Positions 53,538 through 62,180 of a stretch of DNA of 64,000 bases are shown in pieces. The notes beneath the pieces are model-generated. The model worked only from the letters and a program-made list of their open reading frames with translations, was not told where the DNA came from and searched no databases. Origin of the DNA: Streptomyces sp. WMMC940. Its GTDB lineage: Bacteria; Actinomycetota; Actinomycetes; Streptomycetales; Streptomycetaceae. Made by a program: the position numbers and the translations under genes. The DNA lies in contig NZ_JAPZBC010000001.1 in assembly GCF_027460265.1 (NCBI RefSeq), forward strand, positions 4,754,001 to 4,818,000, written 5' to 3'. How positions within the stretch are numbered: position 1 is the stretch's first letter; every line of letters starts with the position of its first letter.

Positions 53538-55373
53538 GTGACCAAAAGCCAGAAGGTCCACCCTGGTCCCGTGGGGGCGGCGGCCTGCGACGCGGGCGAC
53601 GTGGCTCACCCGTACGAATACACGGAGACGCTGTTCCCCGTTCCGCGTCTCGGTGCGGGACTCCAGTTTCTCGGCGAGTACCAGGGGTCCGGCTTCACGG
53701 ACCGCAAGTACCTGGTCCGCCGAGGGGACGGGCAGGTGGTCCAGCTCTCCCGGTTGCTCTACCTGGTCGCCGAATCCATCGACGGCGTACGCGACACCGA
53801 GACCGTCTCGCACCGGGTCAGCGGGCGCTACGGACGGGAGATCAGCGCCGACAACATCGAGTACCTCGTCGAGCAGAAGCTCGAACCGCTCGGCATCACC
53901 GTCCCCTTCGGACAGGAGGGCGACCAGGTCGCCGGCCCCACCACCGACCTCCTCCTGGTCCTCAAGGGCCACCGGGTGATCTTCCGCGAGCGGCAGGTGG
54001 CCCGTATCGCCGCGGCGCTCGCCTGGCTGCACCGGCCACCGGTCGTGGTCCTGGTGCTGTCCGCGGCGCTCTGCGTGGACGTCTGGCTGTTCGCCGTCCA
54101 CGGAGCGATCGCGCCGGTGCTGCAGGTGCTGGAACAGCCTGTGCTGATGCTCGCCGTCTTCGCACTGATCGTGGCATCGCTGGTCTTCCACGAGTTCGGC
54201 CACGCCTCGGCGTGCAGGTACGGCGGCGCGCGCCCCGGGAGCATCGGCTGCGGCCTCTTCCTCATCTGGCCCTCGATGTACACCGAAGTCACCGATGTCT
54301 ACCGCATCGGGCGGGCCGGCCGGATCCGGACCGACCTGGGCGGGATCTACTTCAACGTGGTCTTCGTGCTGGGGCTCGCCCTGGCGTACGTCCTCACGGG
54401 CCAGCCCCTCTTCCTCGCCGCGATCTACCTCGTGCACTTCGAAATCCTGGAGCAGCTGCTGCCGGTGGTCCGGCTGGACGGCTACTACATCCTCGGGGAC
54501 CTCGCGGGAATCCCCGACCTCTTCGGGAAGATCAAGCCCATTCTGCGCTCCATGCTGCCGGGACGTCCGCCGTCCCCGGAGGTGGCCGGGCTGAAGCGGC
54601 CCGCGAGGATCATGGTCACCGCATGGGTGGTGACCATGGTGCCGCTGATCGCCGCCGAACTCGGCTACGTGCTGTGGAACCTCCCCCGCCTGCTCACCAC
54701 GAGCCTGCGCTCACTGGCGGAACAGGTGGCGGGGACCTGGTCCGCCTTCGCCGACGGCCAGTTCTCCGCCGGTCTCGTCGGGGTCGTCGGTAGCTTCATG
54801 CTCATCTGCCCCCTGGCCGGCGCGACCTACCTCGCCGTACGGCTGGTGGGCCGGCTCGTGAAGGTCATCGCCCGGGCCACGGAGGGCAACGCCCGGCTGC
54901 GGGTGGCCGTCTGGGGCGGGGTGCTGGTGGGATCGGGCGCGCTCTGCGCGGCGTGGCTGACCGGTATGACCCCGGAGCCGTTGCCGCGCCAGCCGCCCAT
55001 CGCCCCCATCCTCCAGCCCGGTGTTCCCACGGTCCGCCCGACGGCCGCGGCCCCCGGCGCGGAACGGCCCATCCCCGCCACCCCGGACCCGACCCGTCTC
55101 ACCGACCCACCGCCCGAGGCCCCCGCACCCGCGGCGACTTCCGGCGCCACCCCCGCCGGCCTGACCGCCACCAAGAGCGGCTCCCCGTCCGCGAGCCCCG
55201 TCACGGACGCGCCGACACCAGGGCCGACGAGCCCGACGCCGAGTCCGAGCCGTACTTCGGCGTCGCCTTCGGCCGACCCGAGCGCCTCGCCGACGCCGAG
55301 CACCACGCCGTCCGGATCCCCTTCGCCCTCGGTGACCCCCTCGGAGTCGCAGAGCGCGACCGAGGAGCCGTAG
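53538..55373 (+). CDS. Membrane M50 zinc protease with PqqD/RRE-like N-terminal domain
   Basis: 611 residues from GTG, with GGAGGAAGAG ahead. Residues about 55-122 (KYLVRRGDGQVVQLSRLLYL, then SHRVSGRYGREISADNIEYL) look like a PqqD-type peptide-recognition domain. The membrane part has HEFGH (H218, E219, H222) and the third ligand in LDGYYILGD (D314), typical of site-2 proteases and of peptide zinc metalloprotease proteins in RiPP loci. About ten helices are predicted by eye. The last 130 residues are a Pro/Ser/Thr-rich extracytoplasmic tail. It should bind and cut the adjacent peptides during export. Confidence 0.85.
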   Translation: MTKSQKVHPGPVGAAACDAGDVAHPYEYTETLFPVPRLGAGLQFLGEYQGSGFTDRKYLVRRGDGQVVQLSRLLYLVAESIDGVRDTETVSHRVSGRYGREISADNIEYLVEQKLEPLGITVPFGQEGDQVAGPTTDLLLVLKGHRVIFRERQVARIAAALAWLHRPPVVVLVLSAALCVDVWLFAVHGAIAPVLQVLEQPVLMLAVFALIVASLVFHEFGHASACRYGGARPGSIGCGLFLIWPSMYTEVTDVYRIGRAGRIRTDLGGIYFNVVFVLGLALAYVLTGQPLFLAAIYLVHFEILEQLLPVVRLDGYYILGDLAGIPDLFGKIKPILRSMLPGRPPSPEVAGLKRPARIMVTAWVVTMVPLIAAELGYVLWNLPRLLTTSLRSLAEQVAGTWSAFADGQFSAGLVGVVGSFMLICPLAGATYLAVRLVGRLVKVIARATEGNARLRVAVWGGVLVGSGALCAAWLTGMTPEPLPRQPPIAPILQPGVPTVRPTAAAPGAERPIPATPDPTRLTDPPPEAPAPAATSGATPAGLTATKSGSPSASPVTDAPTPGPTSPTPSPSRTSASPSADPSASPTPSTTPSGSPSPSVTPSESQSATEEP

Positions 55374-55452
55374 TCCGGATCGCCCCCCATCCACCTCTCC
55401 GGCCCCGACAGCCCCCTCCCGATTCCCCGTACGTCCGCAAAGGAGCATCCCG

Positions 55453-56139
55453 ATGACGCACCGAAAACCACGCACCGGCCACGGCGGCCGCAGAGCCGCA
55501 CGGTTCGGCATGCTCGTCGCCGCCTGTACGGCCGGCTTCGCCACGGCGAGCCCTGCCGGGGCGGCATCGTACGTGTCGACCGGCAACCGCCATGTCGGTG
55601 TCGCGGTGGACGAAGCGCACGCGAACGCCGGACCCAGGCACCGTTACGACTACGACGACGAGTTCGCGGTCCATGAGCTCGGAACGCGCCTCGGCGTCGG
55701 CGCGCGCAACAGGGCGGTCGCCCGTTCCGCGGGCTGCACGCTCGACAACCCGTGCCGCTCGGTCGCCCTGTCCTTCCAGGTCGTCACCGTCACCGGCACG
55801 ATCACGCGGCTCAACGCGGCGAACACCAGCCGTGCGGTCAACGACCACTGCGACGGCTGCCAGACGTTCGCGGGGGCCTACCAGTTCATCGTCTCCACCC
55901 CGCACTCGTTCACGCTGAGCCGCCCGGTCAGGAACGAACTCGCCCGGCTCGAAAGGCGACTGGCCGAACTGGAGCGCAGCCGCGAGCCGATCAGCACCGT
56001 CAGGACCCGTGCCGACTCCCTGGCCGCCGAGGTCGTGAGCCTGCTCAGGGGAGCGGTGGCGGCCGCGCCCCGCGGCGAGGCCGTCGACCCGCTGCAGAGC
56101 TTCCGGCCCACCGTCACCCTGCGGCGCCACATCGACTAG
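55453..56139 (+). CDS. Secreted cysteine-containing protein of the peptide locus
   Basis: 228 residues with GGAG ahead of the ATG. Signal peptide: basic start, then FGMLVAACTAGFATASPAGA. The mature part has CTLDNPC and CDGC cysteine pairs in a beta-rich domain (VALSFQVVTVTGTITRLNAA...AGAYQFIV), then a helical C-terminal part (RNELARLERRLAELERSREP). The block NAANTSRAVN echoes the AHNESLAAN block of the tandem peptides. No family I can name. It lies 79 bases after the protease on the same strand and is probably in its operon. Confidence 0.7.
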   Translation: MTHRKPRTGHGGRRAARFGMLVAACTAGFATASPAGAASYVSTGNRHVGVAVDEAHANAGPRHRYDYDDEFAVHELGTRLGVGARNRAVARSAGCTLDNPCRSVALSFQVVTVTGTITRLNAANTSRAVNDHCDGCQTFAGAYQFIVSTPHSFTLSRPVRNELARLERRLAELERSREPISTVRTRADSLAAEVVSLLRGAVAAAPRGEAVDPLQSFRPTVTLRRHID

Positions 56140-56289
56140 GGCGTGTCCCGACGGGGCGGACGTCGGCCGATGCGGCGCCAGGCCGCCCGGACGCCGCTCC
56201 GCGCCGAGCCCCACCCGCCTCCCGGCTCGGGGACCCCTCCCCGAGCCGGTAGGTGGACCCGTCTCCAGTCCTCCGGAGGACCACCATCC

Positions 56290-56583
56290 ATGAGTTACCC
56301 ACCCGAGGTGCGCCGTCAGGCCCTCGACCTGCTGGCCGTGGGCGAGCCCGTGAAGAAGGTCGCGGTCGACCTCGGCCTCAGCGAGCGGACGCTCTACCAG
56401 TGGCGGCGCAGATACCTGCCGCAACTGCGGCACCAGCGGTACTTCCCCGACGCGGGGACGGAACTCACGGCCGCGCGCAGACGCATCACGGAACTGGAGA
56501 CCGAGGTCGCCGTCCTCCGGCGCGCGACCGAGCTGCTGCGGGACGCGATGTCCCCAAAAGACGATTCGAGGCAGTACGCGTGA
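56290..56583 (+). mobile_element. IS3-family OrfA (HTH transposase subunit)
   Basis: 97 residues: SYPPEVRRQALDLLAVGEPV, then DLGLSERTLYQWRRRYL (helix-turn-helix), then a leucine-zipper-like helix ITELETEVAVLRRATELL. The reading frame is intact. OrfB begins at its stop codon in the -1 frame, the usual IS3 arrangement. Confidence 0.85.
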
Positions 56584-56903
56584 TGGCTCACGAGGGCTTG
56601 CCCGTGCGGATCGCCACGAGCGTCCTGGGGGTGACCGAGTCCGGGTACTTCACCTGGCGTTCCCGTCCTCCCTCCGCACGTTCCGTCCGTCACTCCTGGC
56701 TCACCGAAGTCATCTCCGCCATCCACGCCGCTTCGCACGGGACCTATGGATACCGGCGCATCCACGACGAACTGACTTCGCGCCACGGCATCGCGGTCAG
56801 CCACGGCACGGTTCAGCTCCTGATGCGCCGCGCCGGTCTCCAGGGTCTCTCCGCCGGCGAACGGCGCCGTACCCGGCCGACGCCAAAGAGGTCGCCGGCC
56901 TGA
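56583..56903 (+). mobile_element. IS3-family OrfB, truncated before the catalytic domain
   Basis: 106 residues of the OrfB N terminus (VRIATSVLGVTESGYFTWRS, HGTYGYRRIHDELTSRHGI: the HTH_21 domain), then unrelated residues and a stop. The DDE integrase core of about 170 residues is missing, so the element cannot transpose alone. Confidence 0.85.
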
Positions 56904-56922
56904 ACGAGAGAGCGATCCGACC

Positions 56923-57171
56923 ATGAGCATGGAATACCCGTCGTTCCCGACTCCGCCGCTGCCCATCTCCACGTATCTGCGCCCCCAACTGCGGGCGGGG
57001 GAGGACCTGCCGGCGACCCAGGCGCACCAGGTGATGCTGCACTGCGCCCTGGACGCGGCATGCGTCCCCGTGCGGCTGACCGACACCCGTGCCGTCGCCC
57101 GGATCGCCGAACTCGACTTCCCCACGGTGAACGCCGTGATCGGCTGGCTGCGGACGCTGAGCGAGCGTTGA
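56923..57171 (+). CDS. Unknown 82-residue protein
   Basis: MSMEYPSFPTPPLPISTYLR, then a helical part (QAHQVMLHCALDAACVPVRL, AVARIAELDFPTVNAVIGWL). It has two cysteines and no signal peptide or membrane helix. It lies between the truncated IS3 OrfB and the right copy of IR1, which begins seven bases after its stop. The ribosome site is weak. I do not recognise it; it could be the tail of an older gene. Confidence 0.5.
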   Translation: MSMEYPSFPTPPLPISTYLRPQLRAGEDLPATQAHQVMLHCALDAACVPVRLTDTRAVARIAELDFPTVNAVIGWLRTLSER

Positions 57172-57177
57172 GCGCGG

Positions 57178-57754
57178 CGGCCGGATGTCGTCGGGGCCCG
57201 GTTCAGTCGGTGGCGGGGTGGGGGTCCGTGCTCTGGTGGGTGCCGGGGTGGGTGCCGGTGTCGTGGCCCGTGCGGGGTCCTGAGCCGGTGTCTGTGCCGG
57301 TGCCGGCGCCGGGGTGGGTGTCGGTGTCTGTGCCGGGGTGGGTGTGGGTGTCTGCGCCGGTGTCGGGTCGGCGGGTGTTGCGCAGGAGGGATTCGACGAG
57401 TGCGGTGACGTGGCGGCGGTCGGCCGGGGAGAGCTGCTGGACGCTGGCGATGAGGGTGGCGACCTCGGGGTCGGCGGGTGTGCCGGGGGTCTCCTCGAAG
57501 TACAGGTGGATCCCGCAGGCTTCGGCCGCGGCCCTGCGGACGGAGTCCAGGGGCAGTTCCAGTCCTCTGGCCAGGCCCTCGAGCGTGGCCTGCTGCGGCA
57601 TGCGGGTGACGCGTTCGGCGGTGGCCAGGTGGTGCACGGTGGAACGCGGGACGCCCCCGCGCCGGGCCACGTCGCCGTAGGACCAGCCCTGCTGCTCCAG
57701 CCGGCTCTTCACCAATTCCTGCAGTGCGTTGGCCACGCGGTGGATTCTTCCTGC
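57178..57754 (-). repeat. Outer inverted repeat IR1, right copy
   Basis: Partner of 50280-50860, in opposite orientation. The two copies enclose about 6.3 kb. Confidence 0.9.
57203..57736 (-). CDS. XRE-type HTH regulator with Thr/His/Pro/Gly repeat tail (copy 2)
   Basis: 177 residues from GTG at 57736. Identical by eye to the copy at 50296 through the helix-turn-helix and middle region. In the repeat tail one THTHPGT unit is altered and two residues are missing. The gene points away from tRNA-Lys. This may be the original copy, since the other lies at the far edge of the inserted block. Confidence 0.8.
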   Translation of the reverse strand: MANALQELVKSRLEQQGWSYGDVARRGGVPRSTVHHLATAERVTRMPQQATLEGLARGLELPLDSVRRAAAEACGIHLYFEETPGTPADPEVATLIASVQQLSPADRRHVTALVESLLRNTRRPDTGADTHTHPGTDTDTHPGAGTGTDTGSGPRTGHDTGTHPGTHQSTDPHPATD

Positions 57755-57937
57755 CGTGGGACGGGGTGACGCGTACGGGTGAGTCCGAGTGTATGCCGCA
57801 GGTGGGACGTCCTTCTCCTGCCGCCCGCCGTCCGGGGGTCTCCCGGCGACGCCCCCGGCGCCGGGCGGGCTTTCGCGCGTATGCGAAAGGGCGCCCTCGG
57901 AGGCCGAGGACGCCCGGATCAACGAACTGATCGCTGG

Positions 57938-58011
57938 TGCGCCGCCAGGGACTCGAACCCCGGACCCGCTGATTAAGAGTCAGCTGCTCTAACCAACTGA
58001 GCTAGCGGCGC
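57938..58011 (-). tRNA. tRNA-Lys (CUU)
   Basis: 74 nt on the minus strand with encoded CCA (57935-57937). The acceptor stem is GCGCCGC/GCGGCGC and the D arm GCTC/GAGC. The anticodon arm is GCTGA-CTCTTAA-TCAGC with anticodon CUU, and the T arm CGGGG-TTCGAGT-CCCTG. All four arms pair normally. Confidence 0.97.
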
Positions 58012-58164
58012 CTGCTGACCCGGAGAACTCTACCGGACCCCCTGGGATGCTCCTGACCATTTCCTTGCGCGTTCCGGCCTGTCGGATGGTCGTTTTTTCG
58101 CTTTGCTCCGTCAAAATGCGATTTGTCATGACGGAAGAGCGTGGTGGATCTGAAGGGGCAAGGG

Positions 58165-60141
58165 ATGACCGTTCCGGTGTTCGAGGAGTACGAGCCGGCC
58201 GGAGACTGCGTCTGCCCCGGCTGCGCCCAGCAGCGGCGGGAACGGGCCCGTGCCCTGCCGGTGCGTGCCGGAGGTCACCCGGCCGCGCACGGCGCCCGCC
58301 GCGCTCTCGTACTGGTCACCGCGGCGGGAGCGGTACTCAGCGGCGGGAGCGCGGGGGCCCTGGCCGATCCCGGAGCGGGGCGCTCCCCGGTGCCCGAGCC
58401 GGAGGCGGCGGCACCCCGGACCGCGCGGACCGGGGTGCCTGCCGCCGAGGCGGACACGGCGGCGCCACGCCGACCGGTCGGGGCACGGGCGGTCGGGGTG
58501 CGGGCGGCCCGGGCGCACCCCGTTCGGGCCGGGCGTGCCGGACTGGGGCACAACCGGCCGGAACGCGACCCGCTCCCCGTCCCCGCCCCGGCCCGGGTGC
58601 GGGCGGAGCGCGCAGGAACGGACGATCCCCCGGTGGGCCCCGGCGGCGCGGACCGCTCCCGTGGCGATCGTGTCCTGGCGGTGGATCCCGCACGGCCCGG
58701 GCGCGAACCCCGCCCCGACCCGGAGACCCCGCAGGGCGGCCAGGAACCGCTGCACGGCGGCCCGATCGCCGGCCCCGCCGGGACGGCCGGTCTGCGCAAG
58801 ATGGCCCGTGCCGACATCATGAACCGGGCGAAGCGCTGGGTGAACGCCAAGGTCCCGTACTCCATGAGCCGGTACTGGGCGGACGGCTACCGGCAGGACT
58901 GCTCCGGCTACGTCTCCATGGCCTGGCACCTCGCGGGCAACGAATGGACGGGCAGCCTGGCCCAGTTCGGCACGCGCATCGAACGCAAGGACCTGCAGCC
59001 CGGCGACATCCTGCTCTTCCACAATCCGAGCGATCCGTCCAAGGGCTCCCACGTCACGATCTTCGGCGGCTGGGCGGACAGCACCCGTACGAAGTACATC
59101 GCGTACGAACAGGCCAGGCCGCACACCCGCAGACAGACCACGCCCCTGGCCTACTGGAGCAACTCCGACCAGTACGTGGCCTACCGCTACAAAGGGCTGA
59201 AGGGCGTGGGCACCGCCGACGGGACGATCGCGGGGATCGGAGAGATCGGGTTCCCCGGGGTGGGGGTCTTCGCGCCCGGCGAGGACAACGCGTACGTCGC
59301 CCGGCTCGCGAGGCTGCTGGCGGAGCGGGGTTTCGGAAGCAACGACACGACCGGTCCGGGGTCGCGCTGGGGGGAGGCGCACCGGCGCGCCACCCAGGCG
59401 TTCCAGCACGCCCAGGGCTGGAGGGGTACGGAGGCGGACGGGGTGCCGGGACCGGACACCTGGCGCCTGCTGGTGAACGGCACGGGCAGGAAGGCGGCGC
59501 CCGGCGCGGCCGTGGCCGTGCCGAACGGGCCCGGACGACAGACGGGTGCGGTGACCGGGGCATCCGCGCCTGCAGCGGGCCCGACCGCGACCGGTCCGGA
59601 ACAGGTGCCGTCGTCCGCCGCGCGGCCCCCCGCCGGGGCGGGTGCCACGGCGGCGGGGTCCGATTCCGCGGGGGCCCGGCAGGCGGCGCCCGTGCCCGCC
59701 CCGGCCCCGGTGGCCGGGACCGCGTCCGGCGGTCGTGCCGCGGCTGCTCCGGCCCGGCCTGGTTCCGCCGTCCGGTCCGTCCCCGCCGGACCCCGCAGGC
59801 CACCTTCCGCAGCGGCCGCCCCCCGCCGGCCGGGCGCCGCGACGGCGACTCCGGCCGGTTCCCGGAAGCCGGCGCCCGGAGCCGCCGCCTCCGCGCCGGG
59901 TTTCCCGGGCCACGGACACTTCCGCCCCGGCGGCTCCGGCAGCTCCGGAAGGCATCTGGACACTCTCCGCCGGCAGCTGGTGAAGCGGGGCTTCGCCAGG
60001 CACTACTCCACCCGCCCCGGCCCGCGCTGGGGCGACGCGGACCGTCGCAGCGTCGAGGAGTTCCAGCGTGCGCAGGGCTGGCACGGCGCGGCGGCCGACG
60101 GCTACCCCGGCCCCGAGACCTGGCGGCGACTCTTCTCATGA
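58165..60141 (+). CDS. Secreted NlpC/P60-type hydrolase with two peptidoglycan-binding modules
   Basis: 658 residues from the ATG at 58165 (AAGGGGCAAGGG ahead). A short cysteine pair (CVCPGC) and a basic stretch precede a hydrophobic segment (ALVLVTAAGAVLSGGSAGALA). Then a disordered Pro/Arg/Ala region of about 150 residues leads to the NlpC/P60-like domain: YRQDCSGYVSMAWH with the catalytic cysteine and SHVTIFGGW with the histidine. Two PG-binding modules follow, both ending in the AFQ/EFQ-AQGW...ADG-PGP-TW pattern, separated by an Ala/Pro linker. It probably cuts peptidoglycan stem peptides. Its stop overlaps a possible ATG of the next gene. Confidence 0.85.
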   Translation: MTVPVFEEYEPAGDCVCPGCAQQRRERARALPVRAGGHPAAHGARRALVLVTAAGAVLSGGSAGALADPGAGRSPVPEPEAAAPRTARTGVPAAEADTAAPRRPVGARAVGVRAARAHPVRAGRAGLGHNRPERDPLPVPAPARVRAERAGTDDPPVGPGGADRSRGDRVLAVDPARPGREPRPDPETPQGGQEPLHGGPIAGPAGTAGLRKMARADIMNRAKRWVNAKVPYSMSRYWADGYRQDCSGYVSMAWHLAGNEWTGSLAQFGTRIERKDLQPGDILLFHNPSDPSKGSHVTIFGGWADSTRTKYIAYEQARPHTRRQTTPLAYWSNSDQYVAYRYKGLKGVGTADGTIAGIGEIGFPGVGVFAPGEDNAYVARLARLLAERGFGSNDTTGPGSRWGEAHRRATQAFQHAQGWRGTEADGVPGPDTWRLLVNGTGRKAAPGAAVAVPNGPGRQTGAVTGASAPAAGPTATGPEQVPSSAARPPAGAGATAAGSDSAGARQAAPVPAPAPVAGTASGGRAAAAPARPGSAVRSVPAGPRRPPSAAAAPRRPGAATATPAGSRKPAPGAAASAPGFPGHGHFRPGGSGSSGRHLDTLRRQLVKRGFARHYSTRPGPRWGDADRRSVEEFQRAQGWHGAAADGYPGPETWRRLFS

Positions 60142-60185
60142 TCCACAACTCCGATGTGCACCGAACCCGCGAGGAGGCGACCGCG

Positions 60186-62051
60186 GTGACCCCGACGACC
60201 CCCTACTCCGAGGACCCTCCGGGTCCCTCCCTCCCGCTCGGCCGGCTGACCTCCGCGTCGGTCGCCGTCCACAGCGCGGGGCTGCCCGTCAGGGGCAGCA
60301 CTGCCTCCGGCGGGCCCGAGCCCGAGGCCACGTCCGGCCCGGAGGCGCCGACGGCGTTCGGCCACGGCCGGGACGTGCGCGGCACCCCCGCCGTGCAGGG
60401 CATTCCGGATCCGTATGACGCCGGTGCGGTGCTCGGCGGCCGGGACGTGCGCGGCACCCCCGACGCGCACGGCACCGCCGGGCGTGGTGGCGCGCCCGCG
60501 GAGGCCGGACTGCCCGCCCCCGCCCAGGAGCTCCCTTCGGGGGGCGGGTCCGGGGCGGGTTCCGGAACCGCCTTCCCGCCCGGGCCCGGCGGCACTGCGA
60601 ACGGCGCCACCGACGCCCGCTCCCACCCGGGCGTCCTGTCCGAGGCGGGCGCCCCGTCCGAGGAGGGCGGGACGAAGCCCGGTGGCGCGCGGGACACCAC
60701 GCCCGCGACCGAGCGCGCCGAGCGGCAGTTCAGCGGGGCCGGCGGTCGCCGGACTGTCGTCATCGGCACCGATACGACCGGCGCCATCCCCGTCCACCTG
60801 CTCTACCGGGACGCCGTCGCGTCCGCCGGAGCGACCACCCGGGGCCCGGCGGGGGAGGCGGCCGCGGACCCGCGGACGGAGCCGGCCACCGGTGCGGACG
60901 CCACCCGCCCGCTCAACGGGACGTCCGCCAGCAAGGGGCCGGACGGCGGCGCACAGCCCAAGGACCGCTGGAGCGCCTTCGGCGTGAACGGGCTGACCAA
61001 GGACGTCGACGGCGACAGCGGCCCCGACACCATCGCCATGCCCCCGGTGGCGTCCGCCACCGGACGGCGGTCCACACCGGGCGCCGGCCAGGCCACCCGC
61101 CGGCCGGCACCCCCTCCGGACCCCCGGCTGATCGAGCGGCCCGGCCCGGTCCTGCCCGGCTGGGCGGCTCTGCTCGCCGGGGTCGTCTCCCTCGTCGCCT
61201 GCGCGGCCGTGCTGCACTGGGCGGGAGCCTTCCCGCCCGAGGTGACGACGCTCTTCGGAGTGGGCGAACGGCCCTACGGCGGTCTCGGGTTCGTGCACTG
61301 GGGCGTGCTCGCCGTGTCCCTGACGGTCGCGCTGTTCTCTCTCGGCGGGCTCGCGCGCGGCCGGGTCGGCCACGCCTGGGTGCTGACGCTGTACGGGGAG
61401 TACCGCGGCAGTGTCCGCCGCAGCGGTCTCATGTGGGTGAGCCCGCTGCTGCTCCGCCGCCGGGTGGACGTACGGTTGCGGCACTGGCGCAGCGAGCCCA
61501 TGCCGTCGGTCGACGCCGACGGCACCGCGCTCGAGGCCGTCGTCCTCGTCGTGTGGCGGGTCCGGGACACGGCCCGCGCCGTGCTCGGGGTCGCGAACCA
61601 CGAGTCGTACCTGAGGGAGCAGGTGGAGGCGGCACTGGCACGGGTGCTGTCCCAGATCCCGGCCGACGCCTCGGCGCCGGCCGCCGGCGGCGGTCCCGCG
61701 CTCGAACTCCGTCCGACGCTCCGCAACGCCGAGGCCGTCGGCGACGCCCTGACGAAGACGCTCGCGGCGGAGTGCGCCCCCATCGGGATCGACGTCTTCT
61801 CGGCGCAGCCGACGCGCATCGAGTACGCGCCCGAGGTGGCCGCGGCGATGCGCCGCCGTCGGGTCGCCGCCCTGGAGGCCGAGCGCCGCGACACCGTGTT
61901 GAGCTCGGTGGTCGACGCGGTGGACGACACGGTGCAACGGCTCACGATGCGTGGGCTGGTGGAGTTCGACGACTACGAGCGCAAGGCCCTCGTCCGCGAC
62001 CTGACCGTGGCGTTCTGCACGGCGAGGACCGGCGGTGCGGAGACCCCGTGA
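60186..62051 (+). CDS. SPFH/band-7 membrane protein with disordered N terminus
   Basis: 621 residues from GTG at 60186, chosen for GAGGAGG eight bases ahead; an ATG at 60138 overlapping the previous stop is the alternative. The first 315 residues are Gly/Ala/Pro/Thr-rich. Two membrane helices (GWAALLAGVVSLVACAAVL and VHWGVLAVSLTVALFSLGGLA) precede the SPFH domain (GEYRGSVRRSGLMWVSPLLLRRRVDVRLR...). SPFH proteins organise membrane microdomains. Coupling to a wall hydrolase suggests a local envelope-remodelling role. Confidence 0.8.
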   Translation: MTPTTPYSEDPPGPSLPLGRLTSASVAVHSAGLPVRGSTASGGPEPEATSGPEAPTAFGHGRDVRGTPAVQGIPDPYDAGAVLGGRDVRGTPDAHGTAGRGGAPAEAGLPAPAQELPSGGGSGAGSGTAFPPGPGGTANGATDARSHPGVLSEAGAPSEEGGTKPGGARDTTPATERAERQFSGAGGRRTVVIGTDTTGAIPVHLLYRDAVASAGATTRGPAGEAAADPRTEPATGADATRPLNGTSASKGPDGGAQPKDRWSAFGVNGLTKDVDGDSGPDTIAMPPVASATGRRSTPGAGQATRRPAPPPDPRLIERPGPVLPGWAALLAGVVSLVACAAVLHWAGAFPPEVTTLFGVGERPYGGLGFVHWGVLAVSLTVALFSLGGLARGRVGHAWVLTLYGEYRGSVRRSGLMWVSPLLLRRRVDVRLRHWRSEPMPSVDADGTALEAVVLVVWRVRDTARAVLGVANHESYLREQVEAALARVLSQIPADASAPAAGGGPALELRPTLRNAEAVGDALTKTLAAECAPIGIDVFSAQPTRIEYAPEVAAAMRRRRVAALEAERRDTVLSSVVDAVDDTVQRLTMRGLVEFDDYERKALVRDLTVAFCTARTGGAETP

Positions 62052-62052
62052 T

Positions 62053-62104
62053 TGGTCTGGACATGTTCAAAGTTCGTCAATAATCTGAGACTTGGTCTAG
62101 ACCG
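62053..62104 (+). promoter_or_regulatory. Chitinase-type 12-bp direct repeats / dre-like site before the LPMO gene
   Basis: TGGTCTGGACAT (62053-62064) and TGGTCTAGACCG (62093-62104) are direct repeats 40 bases apart. They match the TGGTCNNGACCN-type pairs in Streptomyces chitinase promoters. The second contains the dre core GGTCTAGACC, so DasR could also bind. Confidence 0.75.
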
Positions 62105-62180
62105 GAATCCGCACGACCGCACAAGCGCAGCTGCACGGCACGGCTCACAGAACTCCCCCACGTTCTCCAGGAGCGACAGC

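Noticed and set aside
58012..58164. A c-di-AMP (ydaO) riboswitch before the NlpC/P60 gene
   Set aside because: Such riboswitches often precede wall-hydrolase genes, but the conserved ydaO core motifs are not present in these 153 bases.
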